DNA from: an uncultured Clostridia bacterium
Lineage (GTDB): Bacteria; Bacillota; Clostridia; Oscillospirales; Acutalibacteraceae
Direction: 5' to 3'
Assembly (NCBI GenBank): GCA_937919155.1
Contig: CALFPM010000063.1
Coordinates: 1-21,309 of the forward strand
Length of the DNA: 21,309 nucleotides
Made by a program: the position numbers and the translations under genes. The notes beneath the pieces were generated by a model. The model did no database searches. It saw nothing but the letters and a program-made list of their open reading frames with translations, and was not told where the DNA came from. Every line of letters starts with the position of its first letter. Within the stretch, counting starts at the first letter, position 1. Of this stretch, positions 13,762 through 21,259 are shown one piece after another.

Positions 13762-13793
13762 AAGCACCGAAGTGATTTGCTTCGGTGCTTTTT
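13762..13793 (+). terminator. Terminator or attenuator between lipoprotein and MBOAT genes
   Basis: A perfect 11-bp stem (AAGCACCGAAG at 13762-13772 with CTTCGGTGCTT at 13780-13790), with a 7-base loop, runs into TTTTT (13789-13793). The MBOAT ribosome-binding site begins less than 10 bases later and no promoter fits between them. Partial readthrough probably sets MBOAT and DHHW expression below that of the lipoprotein. Confidence 0.88.
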
Positions 13794-13812
13794 CTCTGAA
13801 AGGAGACGGCTT

Positions 13813-15210
13813 ATGCTTTTTTCGAGCATAATCTTTTTGTTCGCATTTCTGCCCGTAGTCATTGCAGGATATTATATCCTGCCGTTCAAGGCAAAGAATC
13901 TCTGGCTCTTGCTTTCAAGCCTGTTTTTCTATTTCTACGGCGAGCCGAAATACCTTGTCATAATGATATCAGTCATAACTATGAGCTACCTTTTCGGTCT
14001 TGTTACCGAAAGGGCGAAAGGCACTGCGCGCAAAGTGATTCTCGCACTTTCCGTTGCTTCAACGCTCTCTGCACTGATTTATTTCAAATACACGGATTTC
14101 TTCATTTCAAGTGTCAACGGAATTTTCGGCACAAACATTGACCTCATCGGCATTGCCCTGCCCATCGGCATCAGCTTTTACACCTTCCAGGCAATCAGCT
14201 ATAACATCGATGTTTACAGAGGCGATGTGCCTGCTCAGAAAAATCCGCTGAAGCTGGCTCTTTATGTTTCTCTTTTCCCTCAGCTTGTGGCAGGTCCCAT
14301 TGTCCGATATTCGGACATCGAAAAGGCACTCACCGAAAGGCAGCACAGCATTGATAACTTTTCCTTTGGCGTGAGACGCTTCGTGACAGGTCTTGCAAAA
14401 AAAGTTCTGCTCGCCAACTCTCTGGGCAGCCTTTGCGAATCATTCAGGGCAACAGAAGAAAAATCAACCCTCTTTTTCTGGATTTATGCCGTGGCATATT
14501 GCCTGCAGGTCTATTTCGACTTCTCAGGCTACAGCGATATGGCAATCGGTCTGGGCAAAATCTTCGGATTTGAGTTTATGGAAAACTTCCGCTACCCCTA
14601 TATTTCAAAGAGCGTAACAGAATTCTGGCGCCGCTGGCATATTTCCCTCGGAAGCTGGTTCAGAGACTATGTTTATATCCCCATGGGCGGCAATAGAGTG
14701 AAAACGCCCCGATTTTTCTTCAACATTCTCACCGTATGGTTTCTCACGGGATTCTGGCACGGTGCGGACTGGACATTCATTATCTGGGGTCTTTATTTCG
14801 CCGTGCTTCTGCTCATTGAAAAGAGCATACCCAAGAAAATCAAAGACGCCGTTCCCGCGGTTTTCGGTCATATTTACCTGATTTTCGCGGTAATCATCGG
14901 CTTTGTTATCTTCAACGGCAACGGAGTTGAGGGCGTTCTCAGCGACCTCAAGGGAATGTTCACCCCTGCTTATCCCCTTTGCACGGATATCACCATTTAT
15001 TATCTCAGAAGCTATGCGGTTCTTCTCTGTGCAGGCATTTTTGCCGCAACTCCCGCAGGCAAGCTGGCAGTTCAAAAGCTTTCTGACACAAAAATCGGCT
15101 CAAAAATCACTGCGGTTGCAGAGCCTCTGTTTGTTGTTGCCGTTCTTGTGGCGGTCACGGCATATCTTGTTGACGGCTCATACAACCCCTTCCTTTACTT
15201 CAGATTTTAA
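13813..15210 (+). CDS. MBOAT family O-acyltransferase (AlgI-like)
   Basis: This 465-residue polytopic membrane protein is of the membrane-bound O-acyltransferase family that moves acetyl groups across the membrane onto cell-surface polymers. It has the AlgI/DltB-type signature: PIGISFYTFQAISYNIDVYRG (about 117-138), the FPQLVAGPIVRY region (155-166), FDFSGYSDMAIG (235-246), FWRRWHISLGSWFRDYVYIPMGG (271-293) and the catalytic GFWHGADW with His316. Many hydrophobic helices span its length. I chose ATG 13813 behind AAAGGAGA. An upstream in-frame ATG at 13759 would translate the terminator hairpin. The DHHW gene starts 12 bases later, as is usual for this pairing. Confidence 0.94.
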   Translation: MLFSSIIFLFAFLPVVIAGYYILPFKAKNLWLLLSSLFFYFYGEPKYLVIMISVITMSYLFGLVTERAKGTARKVILALSVASTLSALIYFKYTDFFISSVNGIFGTNIDLIGIALPIGISFYTFQAISYNIDVYRGDVPAQKNPLKLALYVSLFPQLVAGPIVRYSDIEKALTERQHSIDNFSFGVRRFVTGLAKKVLLANSLGSLCESFRATEEKSTLFFWIYAVAYCLQVYFDFSGYSDMAIGLGKIFGFEFMENFRYPYISKSVTEFWRRWHISLGSWFRDYVYIPMGGNRVKTPRFFFNILTVWFLTGFWHGADWTFIIWGLYFAVLLLIEKSIPKKIKDAVPAVFGHIYLIFAVIIGFVIFNGNGVEGVLSDLKGMFTPAYPLCTDITIYYLRSYAVLLCAGIFAATPAGKLAVQKLSDTKIGSKITAVAEPLFVVAVLVAVTAYLVDGSYNPFLYFRF

Positions 15211-15222
15211 GGGGGTACTGAA

Positions 15223-16326
15223 ATGAAAATCAAAAAAATAACAAGTATTCTTTGCTTTGTGCTTTTCATTTTCGCTCTCGGCATTGCCTGCTTCGTGAAA
15301 GAACCCGTTCAGGTGCTTGTTTCCGAGCGCAGAAAGGCGGCTCAGTTCCCCGAATTCTCCGCAGAAGCGGTTATGGACAAATCATTCTTCAACGGTCTTG
15401 AAGATTACCTTGCCGACCAGTTTCCTCTGCGCGACACTTTCCGCAGCATCAAAGCAAGCATTCAGCTGAAGCTCCTCAATCAGAGCGACAACAACGGCAT
15501 TTACACCGCAGAGGGTCATATTTCCGAACTTGACTACACCCTCAGCGAAACCTCCGTTGAAAATGTTGCAAAAAAGCTGAATTCAATCTATGATACCTAT
15601 ATCGCAGGCAAGGGCGCAAACTGCTATTTTTCCGTTGTTCCCGACAAGAATTATTTCCTTGCAGAGAAAAACGGTTATCCTGCCCTTGACTACGATAAAA
15701 TGATTGAGATTTACACCGCAGGCGTTAAGAATATGAAATACATCGATATTTTTGACAGCCTGACCATTGATGATTATTACAAAACAGACTCCCATTGGAA
15801 GCAGGAAAACATTGTTCCCGTGGTTGAAAAGCTTGCCTCGGCAATGGGATTTGACGCAAAGCCTGCCGATTATTACACCGCAGAAAAGGTTGCGGATTTT
15901 GAGGGCGTATATGCCCCCCGACTTGCGCTGAAAAGTGGCTTTGAAGATGAAATAACAATTCTCAACTCACCTGCAACGGACAGCGCAACCGTTTATAACC
16001 TTGAAACAGGCAAAACAACAGTCGGCGTTTATGACAAATCAAAGCTTAACGGCAACGACAAATATGATGTTTATCTGCAGGGTGCGGCAGCATTGCTGAC
16101 GGTTGAAAATCCCCTTGCAACGGAGAAAAAAGAGCTTGTGATTTTCCGCGATTCATTCGGTTCATCCCTTGCACCGCTTATGCTTGAGGGATACAGCAAA
16201 ATCACCATCGTTGACCTGCGCTATGTTTCATCCGCAATCCTCGGTGAATATGTTGATTTCACCGACTGCGATGTTATTTTCATTTATAACACACAGATTC
16301 TCAATCAGAGTTCATTGCTGAAATAA
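15223..16326 (+). CDS. DHHW family protein (AlgX/AlgJ-like, SGNH-type acetyltransfer partner)
   Basis: This 367-residue protein has one N-terminal membrane anchor (about residues 7-25) and an extracytoplasmic domain. Family landmarks are FNGLEDYLADQFPLRDTFR (56-74), the TDSHW motif (188-192, equivalent to the DHHW motif with Asp189 and His191) and FRDSFGSS (308-315, probable nucleophile Ser311). These match AlgX/AlgJ-type SGNH-like domains, which accept acetyl from an MBOAT partner and pass it to a polysaccharide. It directly follows the MBOAT gene with ribosome-binding site AAGGGGG. The polymer target cannot be told from this window, since no polysaccharide synthesis genes are nearby. Confidence 0.9.
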   Translation: MKIKKITSILCFVLFIFALGIACFVKEPVQVLVSERRKAAQFPEFSAEAVMDKSFFNGLEDYLADQFPLRDTFRSIKASIQLKLLNQSDNNGIYTAEGHISELDYTLSETSVENVAKKLNSIYDTYIAGKGANCYFSVVPDKNYFLAEKNGYPALDYDKMIEIYTAGVKNMKYIDIFDSLTIDDYYKTDSHWKQENIVPVVEKLASAMGFDAKPADYYTAEKVADFEGVYAPRLALKSGFEDEITILNSPATDSATVYNLETGKTTVGVYDKSKLNGNDKYDVYLQGAAALLTVENPLATEKKELVIFRDSFGSSLAPLMLEGYSKITIVDLRYVSSAILGEYVDFTDCDVIFIYNTQILNQSSLLK

Positions 16327-16332
16327 TAAAGG

Positions 16333-16370
16333 GGCTGTAAAAAAACTTACGTTTTTTTACAGCCTTTTTT
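16333..16370 (+). terminator. Terminator of the lipoprotein-MBOAT-DHHW operon
   Basis: A perfect 14-bp stem (16333-16346 with 16351-16364) has a 4-base TTAC loop and is followed by TTTTTT (16365-16370). It begins 7 bases after the DHHW stop. Confidence 0.94.
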
Positions 16371-16400
16371 AATGGGATAGAAAAAAAGATGCAGAACGAA

Positions 16401-16565
16401 CAAGCTGAGCAATAACAAGGCTTCAGCCTTGTTATGCTTGCCCGAAGGCGTACAAAAGTACGTCGAGTGGCGAAGTTTGTTTGTAGCATAAAACATTATT
16501 TTTCTTCACTTTTAACTTTTGAGTGAAATTTTGGGGTTCTGCAGGATATAGACCTGTAGAACCCC
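16401..16565 (+). other. Hairpin-rich non-coding spacer, possible dispersed repeat or small RNA
   Basis: The 288 bases between DHHW and the kinase hold no credible gene. Past the terminator they contain ATAACAAGGCT paired with its complement (16412-16422 with 16425-16435), GCC-CGAA-GGC (16440-16449), CGTAC-AAAA-GTACG (16449-16462), TTCACT/AGTGAA (16505-16510 with 16522-16527) and a 13-position stem from GGGGTTCT to AGAACCCC (16533-16545 with 16553-16565). The last stem has a G-U pair on the plus strand that would be an A-C mismatch on the minus strand, favouring plus-strand RNA. It could be a multicopy intergenic element, a 3' untranslated structure or a small RNA. Confidence 0.5.
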
Positions 16566-16614
16566 TTGATTTATATCGTTTTATGCGGTCTGCGCTTTTT
16601 TTACATCCCATTTT

Positions 16615-19287
16615 TTATGCCATGGGCAGGGCAACCGTTGCCTTGAAAAGGTCGCCGTCCGTCTGTATTCCCAGCTTGCCGTTCTGAAGCTCACAAAGGC
16701 TTTTCGCAATGGAAAGTCCGAGTCCGCTTCCGTCACCCGAACGCGATGAATCGCCTCTCACAAAACGCTGAGTAAGCTCTTCAGCTGAAATATCAAGGGG
16801 ATTCTTTGAAATGTTTCTGAAAATCACCGAACCGTAATCCTTGCCCGCCGCAACATCAACATAAACTCTTGTGCCTTCAAGAGCATATTTTCTGATGTTG
16901 GAGAAAAGATTTTCCATCACTCGGGAAACCTTCTGCGCATCTGCCATAACCATAACGGGATTTTCGGGCAGTCTGAGCACAATCTCAATGTTATATTTTT
17001 TCAGTTCATCGTCATATTCGCCCACCGCCTGAGTGGCAAATTCGCATAGATTGAGCTTCACGGGATGAATCTCCATTGCGCCCGATGACGCCTTTGATGC
17101 CTCAACCAAATCCTCAATCAGCTTTTTCATTTTGTGTGACTTTTCATCAAGCACGGAAATATATTTCTGCGCCGTGTCATTTTCTATTTCACACTTCTTA
17201 AGCAGGTCAACATAATTGACAATTGAGGTGAGAGGGGTTTTGAGATCGTGAGAAACGTTGGTTATAAGCTCCGCTTTCATCCTCTGATCTTTCACCGCGC
17301 GGTCAACCGCATTCTGCAAACCATCCTGCATGCAGAGCACATCCTCTGCAAAGCGGCGCATAAAGGGCGGCATAAACTTTGTGTCGATTTCTTTGCCAGT
17401 TTCACCCTTGCGGATATCCGAAACCGCCGCCATAATTCTGTCCAGAGATACAATGAGCATAATAACAAAAAGTGCGATTGCAATGTCGCCAAGAGCGCCT
17501 AAAACACAAAGCAGGAACGCAAAGCCCCCACTGCCACCAACCATCATGACACCGCAAACGAAATAATAAATACCCGTTGCGACCGCAAAAAGGCTGACTG
17601 CAACGCAGGCAAGCACCTTGAATTTTGTGCTCTGACCCTTTGAGTAATCGCAGTTTATTGCATACTTAAGCTTATCAACTGTTTTCTTGAGCCAATTCCA
17701 AAGCTTTCTGAAAATCCAGAATACGGGCTTGAGTATGATGAACAAAAGCGAATGCTTGCTGAAGGTTTTGTTACGGATATTGCGGATAAGACTTGCTGTA
17801 AGACCCGTCCATATCATAAAGAATAACGCAACAACCGCACCCATAATCAGATTTGAATAAGGCACTGCCGTGCAAACAAACGGAAGCAGCGAACTGCCCA
17901 AGCCGTAGTTATCTGCCAATATAAGCGGCTCGAAATCGCAGCAGGCAATCATTACCGCACCGAAAACACAAAGCGCCATAACACCAAGACCGAGCACAGA
18001 ATTTATTTCAACGGGAACTTTGTCAAAAAAACTGATTTTCACGCTTCCGTCAGCTCTTTTGCCTGCAACGGAAAGCAGGTAAATGCACAATGCGCAGGCA
18101 ATAGCAAGACAGATTACCGTTGCAAAAAGCAACCCCGTCAGGGAGGCATCCTTGTTGTATCTGTCAAATGAATCTGAAATTGCGCCGAATGCATCTGTGC
18201 TCATAAGTGCATCAACGGAAAAATAGGCTGACTTGTAGCTTCCGTTGAGCCAATAAGTTTTATCGGAAAGAACGCTTTCGCCATACCACTCGCCGAAAAG
18301 CCAATCGTGCAAAGATGCATAAACACCGCTTGCAGTTTTGTTTTTTGTGTCTGAAGAGCCGTAATTGCCGTTGTCGACCCACTCCGCCCACAAATCTGCA
18401 CCCAATTTCTGCATAATCTGTTCGTGACTGTCAGTTGCAACAACATCGCAGTTTGTGAAAACCTTGCCGTTTTCTGCAATAACCGCATAGCTGACGCTCT
18501 CCACTTTTTCCAGCGAGTAGTTTGCATAAACAGAAATTTCATTCGTCATATCATACTCAGCCTTGAGCGTATCCTGACGCTGAAGCTCAACAATGGAAAG
18601 CACCGTTTCAAGAGTACATTCTCCGTAACAAGTGTAATCACTGTAGCTGTTGAGAAGCCAAAGAGCTTCCGAAACCCGCACCACATATTCAGGAGTGTTT
18701 CCCGAGTCATACGGATCAAAATAAACAACATTATTTTCAGGCAGTCGCACGGATGCACTGCCGTCAGCACCTGTCATTTCAACCGCCGTTGTCGTTCCCT
18801 CAACCTCGGAGGTTTCAACAAAATCGTGGCTGCTGAACTGGTCGTAACTGATAGGCTCACCGTTAAAAGTAAAGAAGTATCGCACGCCCTTATAATCCAG
18901 CGTATAGCGGTAACGGTTTTGAGCGTCAACATAAACATTTATGCCCGAGTTGTCAAGCAAAGTCATTGCATCGGTCACTTTTCGGACATCGTCATCAAAC
19001 CTTGCAGAAATCTCCTTTGCCCTTTCGGTCTGCAACCATTCCTCAAAGGTGCCTCTGTTGTTTTTCTCCGCCACCCTCAGCGCATCAATGATGTATCCGT
19101 TCATCTGACCGCGGAAAGATGCGGTATTTGTGAAATCCTCGGGATGAGCAAAAATGTTGAAATTGGCAAAACCTTTGATAAATAAACCTGCAAAGTTGCC
19201 TGCAAGGAAGAACATCAGGATTGCCAACGCAAGGGCAACTGCTTTTGTTGCCTTGTTATACTTAATATTTTTCCATTTTGTATCCAA
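16615..19287 (-). CDS. Sensor histidine kinase with large extracytoplasmic domain and multiple membrane spans
   Basis: This 890-residue membrane kinase is partner of the response regulator it overlaps. Reading from a TTG start at 19287 (AGGTGG upstream, 26-base overlap with the regulator), there is one membrane span at about 16-38, an outward region of roughly 345 residues, spans near 384-405, 429-450, 476-497, 556-580 and 588-615, an amphipathic segment near 515-530, then the kinase core. The H box is NVSHDLKTPLTS (His680), the N box ENLFSNIRKYA (about 792-802) and the glycine-rich box DGSGLGLSI (852-860). The usual DxGxG box is replaced by ISKNPLDISAEELTQRFVRGD, as in a VanS-like Firmicute subgroup. 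The signal is unknown. A frame extension of 52 residues upstream runs antiparallel to nothing but lies wholly inside the regulator gene and is rejected. Confidence 0.92.
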   Translation of the reverse strand: MDTKWKNIKYNKATKAVALALAILMFFLAGNFAGLFIKGFANFNIFAHPEDFTNTASFRGQMNGYIIDALRVAEKNNRGTFEEWLQTERAKEISARFDDDVRKVTDAMTLLDNSGINVYVDAQNRYRYTLDYKGVRYFFTFNGEPISYDQFSSHDFVETSEVEGTTTAVEMTGADGSASVRLPENNVVYFDPYDSGNTPEYVVRVSEALWLLNSYSDYTCYGECTLETVLSIVELQRQDTLKAEYDMTNEISVYANYSLEKVESVSYAVIAENGKVFTNCDVVATDSHEQIMQKLGADLWAEWVDNGNYGSSDTKNKTASGVYASLHDWLFGEWYGESVLSDKTYWLNGSYKSAYFSVDALMSTDAFGAISDSFDRYNKDASLTGLLFATVICLAIACALCIYLLSVAGKRADGSVKISFFDKVPVEINSVLGLGVMALCVFGAVMIACCDFEPLILADNYGLGSSLLPFVCTAVPYSNLIMGAVVALFFMIWTGLTASLIRNIRNKTFSKHSLLFIILKPVFWIFRKLWNWLKKTVDKLKYAINCDYSKGQSTKFKVLACVAVSLFAVATGIYYFVCGVMMVGGSGGFAFLLCVLGALGDIAIALFVIMLIVSLDRIMAAVSDIRKGETGKEIDTKFMPPFMRRFAEDVLCMQDGLQNAVDRAVKDQRMKAELITNVSHDLKTPLTSIVNYVDLLKKCEIENDTAQKYISVLDEKSHKMKKLIEDLVEASKASSGAMEIHPVKLNLCEFATQAVGEYDDELKKYNIEIVLRLPENPVMVMADAQKVSRVMENLFSNIRKYALEGTRVYVDVAAGKDYGSVIFRNISKNPLDISAEELTQRFVRGDSSRSGDGSGLGLSIAKSLCELQNGKLGIQTDGDLFKATVALPMA

Positions 19288-19951
19288 TGCCCCACACCAC
19301 CTGTAAGTATTTTGGCTCCTTGGGATTGATTTCGATTTTCTCGCGGATTCTGTTAATGTGCACCGTAACCGTTTTGTCCGAATAGCCTGCAGGCTCGTTC
19401 CACACTGCCTCGTAAATCTGACCCGTTGAAAAAACTCTGCCAAGATTCTCCATAAAGAAATTGACGATTTTGTATTCCGTTGCGGTCAGCTTGACAGGCT
19501 CACCGTCAACTGTCAATTCCTTTGCAAGAGTGTCCAGAGAAAGTCCCCCCGTTGTGATAACGCCCTCTTTCTTCTCCATTGCGCCAAGTGAGGTGTATCG
19601 CCTTATCTGTGACTTGACCCTCGCCATAAGCTCAAGAGGGTTGAAAGGCTTTGTCACATAGTCATCGGCGCCGAAAGACAGACCCGTTATTTTATCGGTA
19701 TCCTCACTTTTGGCGGAGAGAAGAATAATGGGGATATTGTGCCTTTCGCGCAGCCTGAGCGTTGCCTGTAGGCCATCCATCCCAGGCATCATAATGTCAA
19801 GAATAACGCAGTGCACCTCATTATTCCTGACCTGCTCAAGGGCGGCTCTGCCGTTATCGGCTTTGAGCACATTATATCCCTCCAGCTTAAGATAAATTTC
19901 AACGGATTCAAGAATTGCGATGTCATCATCGCAAACAAGTACGGTATACAT
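19262..19951 (-). CDS. OmpR/PhoB-family response regulator
   Basis: This 229-residue regulator has an N-terminal receiver domain (MYTVLVCDDD, acidic pocket at 8-10, phospho-acceptor Asp52 in ILDIMMPGMDG, Ser79 in LLSAKSEDT, Lys101 in VTKPFNP) and a C-terminal winged-helix DNA-binding domain (KELTVDGEPVKLTATEYKIV through TVTVHINRIREKIE and VWGIGYK). Its start is the ATG at 19951 behind GAGGTGAG. A 12-residue upstream extension lacks a ribosome-binding site. It is first in a two-gene operon with the kinase, whose TTG start lies inside its last codons, so the two are probably translationally coupled. Confidence 0.95.
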   Translation of the reverse strand: MYTVLVCDDDIAILESVEIYLKLEGYNVLKADNGRAALEQVRNNEVHCVILDIMMPGMDGLQATLRLRERHNIPIILLSAKSEDTDKITGLSFGADDYVTKPFNPLELMARVKSQIRRYTSLGAMEKKEGVITTGGLSLDTLAKELTVDGEPVKLTATEYKIVNFFMENLGRVFSTGQIYEAVWNEPAGYSDKTVTVHINRIREKIEINPKEPKYLQVVWGIGYKMEKY

Positions 19952-19992
19952 TTTCTCACCTCTGAAAAAATCAATCCCACGGAACAATTATG

Positions 19993-20039
19993 ATTATAAG
20001 GGGCGGAGATTACAAACAAACACCCAAAAAAGTTACAAA
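19993..20039 (-). promoter_or_regulatory. Promoter and direct repeats before the response regulator gene
   Basis: On the minus strand TATAAT lies at 19993-19998 without a good -35 hexamer. Upstream are two copies of TTTGTAA (plus-strand TTACAAA at 20010-20016 and 20033-20039), 23 bases apart. A weak -35 with phased direct repeats is what an activated, autoregulated OmpR-type promoter often looks like. Confidence 0.55.
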
Positions 20040-20043
20040 TTTA

Positions 20044-20652
20044 TTAAGGTTTCAGAATTCCCGCTTTAATTGAGGTGTTTATAATCCCCTCAACAATGTG
20101 CCAGAGCTCGGGCGTTGCGGTGCGGATGATATCCATTCTTTTATAAATCTTTTCAGATGTCACATCACCCATTTTCCAGGTGTGTCCGTCAGTAAGATAA
20201 TTGAGAATGAGAGGCTGGATGCGGTCAATTGCATTGGCATACTTGCTTTCCGCCGTTTCCATTGCCTCAAACTCATCCCATAACTCACGGATTTCCGCCC
20301 CCTGCACAGGGTCAAGAATGCCGAAAAGTTTGTCTGCCGACTGCACTTCCCTTTCGTGCTTATCCTCATTGCCTTTTGCGTCATAGGCAAAGGTATCCCC
20401 TGCATAAACCTCAATCAGGTCGTGGATAAGGGCAATTTTCAGCACACGCTCAATGTTGACCTTTTCTGCGCTGTATTCTTCGAGAAGCATGGCAAGCATC
20501 GCAAGATGCCAAGAATGCTCTGCGTCATTCTCTCGCCTTGAGCCGTCTGCCAACAGGTTGCGGCGAAAAATATTTTTCATTTCGTCTATGGTTATTGCAA
20601 ATTTAATCTGCTTTTGTATTTTTTCGTTTTTGATAAATGAGAAATCGTTCAT
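20044..20652 (-). CDS. HD-domain hydrolase (YfbR/HDDC2-like 5'-deoxynucleotidase)
   Basis: This 202-residue cytoplasmic HD-domain phosphohydrolase has metal ligands in ENDAEHSWHLAML (His46), LIHDLIEVYAGD (His77-Asp78) and YANAIDRIQPL (an Asp near 138). The layout matches YfbR/HDDC2 proteins, which remove phosphate from deoxynucleoside monophosphates. The start is the ATG at 20652 with GAGGTG about 6 bases upstream. A GTG three codons earlier lies in that ribosome-binding site. It is divergent from a Nudix hydrolase, with overlapping promoters, which suggests joint control of nucleotide pools. Specificity within the HD family is inferred. Confidence 0.9.
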   Translation of the reverse strand: MNDFSFIKNEKIQKQIKFAITIDEMKNIFRRNLLADGSRRENDAEHSWHLAMLAMLLEEYSAEKVNIERVLKIALIHDLIEVYAGDTFAYDAKGNEDKHEREVQSADKLFGILDPVQGAEIRELWDEFEAMETAESKYANAIDRIQPLILNYLTDGHTWKMGDVTSEKIYKRMDIIRTATPELWHIVEGIINTSIKAGILKP

Positions 20653-20670
20653 TAAAATCACCTCAATCGC

Positions 20671-20699
20671 ATTATATCACAGAGTTGCATCATAATCAA
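20671..20699 (-). promoter_or_regulatory. Sigma-A promoter of the HD-domain gene
   Basis: On the minus strand TTGATT (20694-20699) and TATAAT (20671-20676) are 17 bases apart with an extended -10 TG. The -35 element lies within the divergent Nudix promoter. Confidence 0.85.
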
Positions 20700-20713
20700 T
20701 TTTATGCTAATAT
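20685..20713 (+). promoter_or_regulatory. Probable promoter of the Nudix gene
   Basis: TTGCAT (20685-20690) and TAATAT (20708-20713) are 17 bases apart, with TG at the extended -10 position (20705-20706). It overlaps the HD-gene promoter over 15 bases, so the two polymerase sites would exclude each other. Confidence 0.62.
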
Positions 20714-20742
20714 TTTATTACATCACATACAGGAGTGCGGAT

Positions 20743-21210
20743 ATGAGAACGGAAAAAGGCACGGTTGAATTCACGAATATGGTTATGATTGAGGACAAGA
20801 CAACGGGCAAAGTGCTTGTGCAGGAGAGGCGAAAAAGCTGGACGGGTCTTTCGTTCCCCGGCGGTCACGTTGAGCCTTTCGAGAGCATTGTTGACTCCGC
20901 AATCCGTGAGGTCAAGGAGGAAACGGGTCTGGATATAAAAAATCCCCGTCAATGCGGTGTTATCCATTGGGTACACAAAACACGCGGTGACAGGTACATT
21001 GTTTTTCTTTTCAAAACATCTGATTTCTGCGGCGAGCTCCTTGCCGAAACCGATGAGGGCAGAGTATTCTGGATTGACCCCGATGAACTTAAAAACGAAA
21101 ATCTTTCCAAAAACTTTGGCAATTACATCCCTATGTTTTTCAACGATGAACTTAACGAAGCCTACGGAATCTGGCACGAGGATGAAGAAGACGTCCTGAT
21201 TTATAAATAA
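20743..21210 (+). CDS. Nudix hydrolase (MutT-like)
   Basis: This 155-residue pyrophosphohydrolase has an intact Nudix box beginning at Gly41: G-x5-E-x7-REVxEExGL, with the metal-binding Glu at 56, 59 and 60. Before it come VLVQERRKSWTGLSFPGG, a typical substrate-side strand, and after it VFWIDPDEL. Members of this group often hydrolyse oxidised or non-canonical nucleoside triphosphates such as 8-oxo-dGTP. The substrate here is not provable from sequence. I chose ATG 20743 behind AGGAG (20731-20735). An in-frame upstream ATG at 20704 overlaps the promoter. It is divergent from the HD nucleotidase. Confidence 0.92.
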   Translation: MRTEKGTVEFTNMVMIEDKTTGKVLVQERRKSWTGLSFPGGHVEPFESIVDSAIREVKEETGLDIKNPRQCGVIHWVHKTRGDRYIVFLFKTSDFCGELLAETDEGRVFWIDPDELKNENLSKNFGNYIPMFFNDELNEAYGIWHEDEEDVLIYK

Positions 21211-21211
21211 C

Positions 21212-21241
21212 AAAAAAGCCCACCGAAAAATCGGTGGGCTT
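21212..21241. terminator. Bidirectional terminator between the Nudix gene and rpsU
   Basis: An 11-bp stem (AAGCCCACCGA at 21216-21226 with TCGGTGGGCTT at 21231-21241) has an AAAA loop. The better T tract (TTTTTTG) follows on the minus strand, so it mainly serves rpsU. The plus side has only TTTGTGCTTTG. Confidence 0.88.
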
Positions 21242-21259
21242 TGTGCTTTGTAAATTCAA

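Noticed and set aside
13759..13812. 18-residue N-terminal extension of the MBOAT protein
   Set aside because: It would translate the terminator hairpin; the ATG at 13813 has a good ribosome-binding site and begins the conserved MLFSS start.
16301..16489. 62-codon minus-strand open frame after DHHW
   Set aside because: It reads through a terminator and several hairpins, has no ribosome-binding site and looks like repeat-derived translation.
18424..19185. 253-codon plus-strand open frame
   Set aside because: It lies antisense within the sensor kinase gene, without a start signal or recognisable domain.
19288..19443. 52-residue N-terminal extension of the histidine kinase
   Set aside because: It lies entirely inside the response regulator gene in another frame; the TTG at 19287 has a ribosome-binding site and sits just before the first membrane span.
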